A stretch of 64,000 nt of DNA from Agrobacterium tumefaciens. GTDB lineage: Bacteria > Pseudomonadota > Alphaproteobacteria > Rhizobiales > Rhizobiaceae. This document shows positions 60,519 to 64,000 of the stretch, one piece after another; within the stretch, counting starts at the first letter, position 1; every line of letters starts with the position of its first letter. The stretch is from positions 1-64,000 of the forward strand of contig NZ_CP039905.1 of the NCBI RefSeq assembly GCF_005221385.1. The letters run 5' to 3'. The notes below the pieces were generated by a model. That model saw nothing but the letters and a program-made list of their open reading frames with translations, was not told the DNA's origin and searched no databases. A program made the position numbers and the translations under genes.

Positions 60519-61324
60519 GGCGTTGTCACGTTGTTCGTGGCTTAGCGGTTGACGGATAACCGGACGTGATGAGCACGCCGACCATCAGCTACAAGAACCA
60601 CCGTTTCCCACCGCAGATCATCGCCCATGCGGTCTGGCTGTATTACCGGTTCCCGTTAAGCCTGCGGCTGGTGGAAGAAATGCTGCTGGAGCGCGGCATC
60701 GTCGTGTCCTACGAAACGATCCGGCGCTGGGGCCGGAAATTCGGTGCGGCCTACGCAAAGCGACTGCGCAGAAAGACGCCGTCGCGAGAGGATATCTGGC
60801 ATCTGGACGAAGTGGTCGTAACGATCGGCGGGCGAAAGCATTGGCTTTGGCGAGCCGTCGACCAGGACGGATATGTTCTCGACGAGATCGTGCAGACCCG
60901 TCGAGACACCAAGGCTGCCAAGCGATTGCTGATCAGGCTGCTGAAGAAGCAAGCCCTCGCGCCAAAGAGGATTGTCACCGATAAACTGCGTTCATACGGG
61001 GCGGCAAAGCGAGATGTGATGCCGGCCATTGAACATAGATCACACAAGGGCCTTAGCAACCGTGCGGAAAATTCCCATCTGCCGCTGCGAAAACGAGAAC
61101 GAGTGATGCAGGGTTTCCGATCCGTCGGCAGTCTGCAACAATTTGTCCCCGTGTTTTCAGCGGTTAGAAATCATTTCGTCCCGTCGCATCAAAAACATTC
61201 CGCCCTCGCCACCCACATTCATCGGATCCGCGCCATGGCGCACTGGAAGGCCGTGACCGGCGCAACTGCCTGAGTTTAACTGAAAGCGCTTCGTCCGGCC
61301 TCAGTCGAACAACGTGACAACGCC
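60519..61324. mobile_element. IS6-family insertion sequence, copy 1
   Basis: The element is 806 bp with terminal inverted repeats GGCGTTGTCACGTTGTTCG and its reverse complement. A second copy in reverse orientation lies at 63181-63986, and its transposase is identical. No matching eight-base target duplication was found at the outer flanks, so the pair may have been rearranged. Confidence 0.88.
60569..61273 (+). CDS. IS6-family transposase, copy 1
   Basis: The roughly 234-residue DDE transposase has an N-terminal helix-turn-helix (PLSLRLVEEMLLERGIVVSYETIRRWGRKFGA). Its core contains WHLDEVVVTIGGRKHWLWRAVDQDG, ITDK-type VTDKLRSYGAAKRDV and RAENSHLPLRKRERVMQGFRS with the catalytic Glu. The ATG at 60569 is preceded by a GTG. 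It is identical in protein sequence to the copy at 63232-63939. IS6 elements move by replicative transposition and join DNA between two copies. Confidence 0.92.
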   Translation: MSTPTISYKNHRFPPQIIAHAVWLYYRFPLSLRLVEEMLLERGIVVSYETIRRWGRKFGAAYAKRLRRKTPSREDIWHLDEVVVTIGGRKHWLWRAVDQDGYVLDEIVQTRRDTKAAKRLLIRLLKKQALAPKRIVTDKLRSYGAAKRDVMPAIEHRSHKGLSNRAENSHLPLRKRERVMQGFRSVGSLQQFVPVFSAVRNHFVPSHQKHSALATHIHRIRAMAHWKAVTGATA

Positions 61325-61382
61325 GGCTGGAGCCCAACGGGACGAATGCTGCACCATGGGCGAATGTCGACTGCCGACCTCA

Positions 61383-62255
61383 CTACATCGGCGTCCGCAT
61401 AATCTCACGGATCAGATCATTTGTCTCTGGTCTCGTCGTTTGGTGCCGATATCGGAGAGCCAGAACAGTTCTCGATAATTGAAGGCCCTCGATGGGCTTC
61501 GACACCAGGCCCATGTCCGAAGGAATAGCAGTGGCCGGCAAGATCAGCGCACCTGACCCTTGCCGAGCAAGTTCAACTAACCAATCCACGCGGTTGGACC
61601 GATACGCCGCGTAGAGTTCATGACCATAATCTGCGCAGGTCCCATGCAAAGCGTCCCGCATTTCGCAATTTAGTCGGTCGAGCATGTCGGTTTTTGCGAG
61701 AGCCGCAAGAGAAATCGCATCTTGTTCAGACAACGGATGCGACTTTGACATTACTACCTTGTAGTCCTCTTCATAGAGACGGTCTATGCGATAGAGGTCT
61801 TCACTGACCTTCTCTGCGGTGACTGCAACGTCGAGTTTGCCGTCTCGCAACCCGGCAAGAAGCTCGGAGGATGATGCAACGATCAATTCGATTTCGGCTT
61901 GCGGTAATCGCTTACGCGTACGCTCCATAGCTGCCGAAATCAGGTTGTGGCCAATCGTTTCGCCGACACCAACAGAGATTGGAACCCGCTCCAAACGCAT
62001 GTGACGGACCGCCTCAGCCTTCGCCTGGCGCGTCTCATCGTAGATCCTCTGCAACCTTGGCTGCATGAGTTTTCCGAGGGCTGTAAGCCTGCATCCCGCA
62101 CGGTCCCTGACAAACAGCTCACCTCCAAGCTCGTCTTCAAGTTTCTTGATCGCAGTCGTCAAGGAAGGTTGGGAGACATTGGAGGCACTGGCTGCGTGGG
62201 TGAAGTTTCGGTGCTCAAAGACAGCGAGAAAATACCTGATCTGGTTCATTTCCAT
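61383..62255 (-). CDS. LysR-family regulator between the IS6 copies
   Basis: The protein of about 290 residues has the LysR winged helix (NQIRYFLAVFEHRNFTHAASASNVSQPSLTTAIKKLEDELGGELFVRD) and a substrate-binding domain (VPISVGVGETIGHNLISAAME, LLAGLRDGKLDVAVT). It is transcribed away from the tandem ABM gene, so it probably regulates it. I start it at the Met at 62255; an upstream Met at 62273 would add six residues. A T-N11-A element, ATAG-N7-CTAT (62304-62318), lies in the shared intergenic region. Confidence 0.9.
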   Translation of the reverse strand: MEMNQIRYFLAVFEHRNFTHAASASNVSQPSLTTAIKKLEDELGGELFVRDRAGCRLTALGKLMQPRLQRIYDETRQAKAEAVRHMRLERVPISVGVGETIGHNLISAAMERTRKRLPQAEIELIVASSSELLAGLRDGKLDVAVTAEKVSEDLYRIDRLYEEDYKVVMSKSHPLSEQDAISLAALAKTDMLDRLNCEMRDALHGTCADYGHELYAAYRSNRVDWLVELARQGSGALILPATAIPSDMGLVSKPIEGLQLSRTVLALRYRHQTTRPETNDLIREIMRTPM

Positions 62256-62303
62256 CGCCGCATTCTCCGCCACATCTCAACGCACGCCATCAAAGCAACT
62301 TCC

Positions 62304-62318
62304 ATAGTCCATGTCTAT
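62304..62318. promoter_or_regulatory. Possible LysR-type site upstream of the tandem ABM gene
   Basis: ATAG (62304-62307), a seven-base spacer and CTAT (62315-62318) make an inverted repeat with the T-N11-A spacing of LysR operators. A second inverted repeat, CTATT-AAAA-AATAG, overlaps its right half. The sites are short, so the assignment is tentative. Confidence 0.4.
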
Positions 62319-62415
62319 TAAAAAATAGAACTTCGGAATTGGAGTCCGACCCATCCGCCATGGGACAAGAGTGCATCGAAACCAAACACGACGAACGTCA
62401 AGTCAGGGGACGACC

Positions 62416-63135
62416 ATGAACACGCAAATCCTTCCGATATGCGCCGCACTGGCTCTGATCACAACTTCTGCAACTGCACAGGACAATCCAATGGAAAATC
62501 ATACTGCCAGCTACATCGCCATGCCCGCCGTCGAAGGCCAGACCGTAGCCTTCGCGGAGTTTCTGGCTGGTGCTGCACCTATCGTGCGAGAAACAGAGCC
62601 GGGCACTGTACTGTGGTTTGCTCTGCAAGCCGGTGATACGTTCGCAATCTTTGACATCTTCGGAGACGAAGAAGCACGGGGCGCTCACTTCTCAGGAGCA
62701 GTTGCAGCTGCCTTGAACCAGAACGCAGACGCGTTGGTCGACGGAGGATGGGACGCCGGTGTTGTCGCGAACATCAACAACTCCGATGTCCTTTCGGTAA
62801 AAGCGCCGGTTGACCTCCACAAGGCAACAACCGCAACTTATATCAAGCTCGAAGCTGCTCCAGGTAAAGGTCCCGAATTGACAGCCTTGTTGACCGCCGC
62901 TGGTCCGATCGTTGCAGATACCGAACCAAAAACTTTGTTCTGGACGGCGCTGCAGATTGACGAGAACAACTTCGCCATCTTTGACATCTTTGCCGACAGC
63001 TCTGGGCGCGAAGCGCACTTTGCCGGACAAGTCGCCGGGCTCCTTAATGCAAAGGCTTCAGAATTGGTCGCAGGCGGATGGGACGATGGTGTTGTGGCAA
63101 ACGCCCGCAATTTCGACATCCTTGCTACCAAGTAA
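62416..63135 (+). CDS. Secreted protein with two ABM domains
   Basis: The 239-residue product has a signal peptide (MNTQILPICAALALITTSATAQ) and two similar ABM-type domains. The first has ASYIAMPAVEGQTVAFAEFLAGAAPIVRETEPGTVLWFALQ and AIFDIFGDEEARGAHFSGAVAAAL. The second has ATYIKLEAAPGKGPELTALLTAAGPIVADTEPKTLFWTALQ and AIFDIFADSSGREAHFAGQVAGLL. Export to the periplasm is unusual for ABM enzymes, most of which are cytosolic. A role in oxidising or sequestering an aromatic compound or signal outside the cytoplasm is a guess. It lies between the inverted IS6 copies. Confidence 0.85.
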   Translation: MNTQILPICAALALITTSATAQDNPMENHTASYIAMPAVEGQTVAFAEFLAGAAPIVRETEPGTVLWFALQAGDTFAIFDIFGDEEARGAHFSGAVAAALNQNADALVDGGWDAGVVANINNSDVLSVKAPVDLHKATTATYIKLEAAPGKGPELTALLTAAGPIVADTEPKTLFWTALQIDENNFAIFDIFADSSGREAHFAGQVAGLLNAKASELVAGGWDDGVVANARNFDILATK

Positions 63136-63180
63136 TCTCACAGGGTGACTTGAGAAAGAAGTGCCCGGTGCAACCTGGCC

Positions 63181-63986
63181 GGCGTTGTCACGTTGTTCGA
63201 CTGAGGCCGGACGAAGCGCTTTCAGTTAAACTCAGGCAGTTGCGCCGGTCACGGCCTTCCAGTGCGCCATGGCGCGGATCCGATGAATGTGGGTGGCGAG
63301 GGCGGAGTGTTTTTGATGCGACGGGACGAAATGATTTCTAACCGCTGAAAACACGGGGACAAATTGTTGCAGACTGCCGACGGATCGGAAACCCTGCATC
63401 ACTCGTTCTCGTTTTCGCAGCGGCAGATGGGAATTTTCCGCACGGTTGCTAAGGCCCTTGTGTGATCTATGTTCAATGGCCGGCATCACATCTCGCTTTG
63501 CCGCCCCGTATGAACGCAGTTTATCGGTGACAATCCTCTTTGGCGCGAGGGCTTGCTTCTTCAGCAGCCTGATCAGCAATCGCTTGGCAGCCTTGGTGTC
63601 TCGACGGGTCTGCACGATCTCGTCGAGAACATATCCGTCCTGGTCGACGGCTCGCCAAAGCCAATGCTTTCGCCCGCCGATCGTTACGACCACTTCGTCC
63701 AGATGCCAGATATCCTCTCGCGACGGCGTCTTTCTGCGCAGTCGCTTTGCGTAGGCCGCACCGAATTTCCGGCCCCAGCGCCGGATCGTTTCGTAGGACA
63801 CGACGATGCCGCGCTCCAGCAGCATTTCTTCCACCAGCCGCAGGCTTAACGGGAACCGGTAATACAGCCAGACCGCATGGGCGATGATCTGCGGTGGGAA
63901 ACGGTGGTTCTTGTAGCTGATGGTCGGCGTGCTCATCACGTCCGGTTATCCGTCAACCGCTAAGCCACGAACAACGTGACAACGCC
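63181..63986. mobile_element. IS6-family insertion sequence, copy 2, inverted
   Basis: An 806-bp copy of the element at 60519-61324 in the opposite orientation, with the same terminal repeats. It lies 14 bases from the window end. The two copies bracket 61325-63180, which carries a LysR gene and the tandem ABM gene, so the three together could behave as a composite transposon. Confidence 0.88.
63232..63939 (-). CDS. IS6-family transposase, copy 2
   Basis: This frame encodes the same 235-residue transposase as copy 1 (no residue difference seen), on the minus strand. The N-terminal extra Met comes from a GTG one codon before the ATG. The identity suggests recent duplication, or concerted recombination between the copies. 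Confidence 0.92.
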   Translation of the reverse strand: MMSTPTISYKNHRFPPQIIAHAVWLYYRFPLSLRLVEEMLLERGIVVSYETIRRWGRKFGAAYAKRLRRKTPSREDIWHLDEVVVTIGGRKHWLWRAVDQDGYVLDEIVQTRRDTKAAKRLLIRLLKKQALAPKRIVTDKLRSYGAAKRDVMPAIEHRSHKGLSNRAENSHLPLRKRERVMQGFRSVGSLQQFVPVFSAVRNHFVPSHQKHSALATHIHRIRAMAHWKAVTGATA

Positions 63987-64000
63987 CGACGCGGACAGGG

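Noticed and set aside
1..64000. CRISPR arrays, tRNA and rRNA genes
   Set aside because: No regularly spaced repeats and no tRNA or rRNA sequence patterns were seen by reading; a dedicated scan was not possible here.

Overview
The window is about 64 kb of a large conjugative plasmid from the order Hyphomicrobiales/Rhizobiales (Rhizobium, Agrobacterium, Ensifer or Ochrobactrum type). The grounds are a repABC replicon, an AvhB/VirB-like type IV secretion system (T4SS), Ti-type traA/traC/traD/traG around a recognisable oriT, a ParB/DUF932/DUF1173/strawberry-notch gene block, and a luxR-luxI pair. The species cannot be fixed from the sequence. No rRNA, tRNA or CRISPR array was seen.

Layout. (1) 1-3676: repA, repB, an antisense RNA locus and repC; the window opens exactly at the repA start, so the replicon promoter is outside. 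(2) 3908-5362: a RES-type toxin with its antitoxin and a palindromic operator, transcribed leftwards. (3) 5502-16583: an uninterrupted virB operon (TrbM-like protein, VirB1-VirB5, EexN-like lipoprotein, VirB6-VirB11), bracketed by two related winged-helix regulators of the RctA kind. (4) 17017-32644: a block of large ParB, antirestriction protein, DUF932 and DUF1173 proteins, small unknowns, a 1472-residue methyltransferase/helicase fusion, a toprim primase and a DUF2493 protein. Most genes here have a hairpin just before the start codon. (5) 32844-37683: a membrane protein, a ParDE-type toxin-antitoxin pair, DUF736, HU, WGR and small unknown genes. (6) 37684-47724: traG, traD and traC facing left, oriT, then traA facing right, followed by a small gene and an 823-residue zeta-toxin-like protein whose C-terminus resembles a BID secretion signal. 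(7) 47753-49672: a DUF2218-like gene, an AHL synthase and a LuxR regulator. (8) 49813-63986: an insertion-sequence-rich region with IS30, ISNCY (IS1202 group), a decayed IS5 copy carrying a 67-bp palindromic mini-insertion, an IS427-type IS5 element and two inverted 806-bp IS6-type copies. Between them lie small-molecule redox genes: a PfpI-like protein, a formaldehyde dehydrogenase broken by two amber codons, an SDR, three ABM-domain proteins and two LysR regulators.

How it works together. RepABC copies and partitions the plasmid. TraA with TraC/TraD nicks at oriT, TraG couples the relaxosome to the VirB channel, and EexN probably limits entry of a related plasmid. RctA-like repressors and LuxR/LuxI are the visible candidates for control of transfer. 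The toxin-antitoxin pairs stabilise the plasmid. The ArdB/KlcA-like protein and possibly the methyltransferase/helicase block help it survive restriction on entry.

The most interesting hypothesis is that the zeta-like toxin next to traA is itself a T4SS substrate. Its C-terminal region (about residues 600-720) resembles the BID signal found in relaxases and Bartonella effectors, and a small putative antitoxin gene lies directly upstream. This rests on reading motifs by eye and needs profile searches and a structure model.
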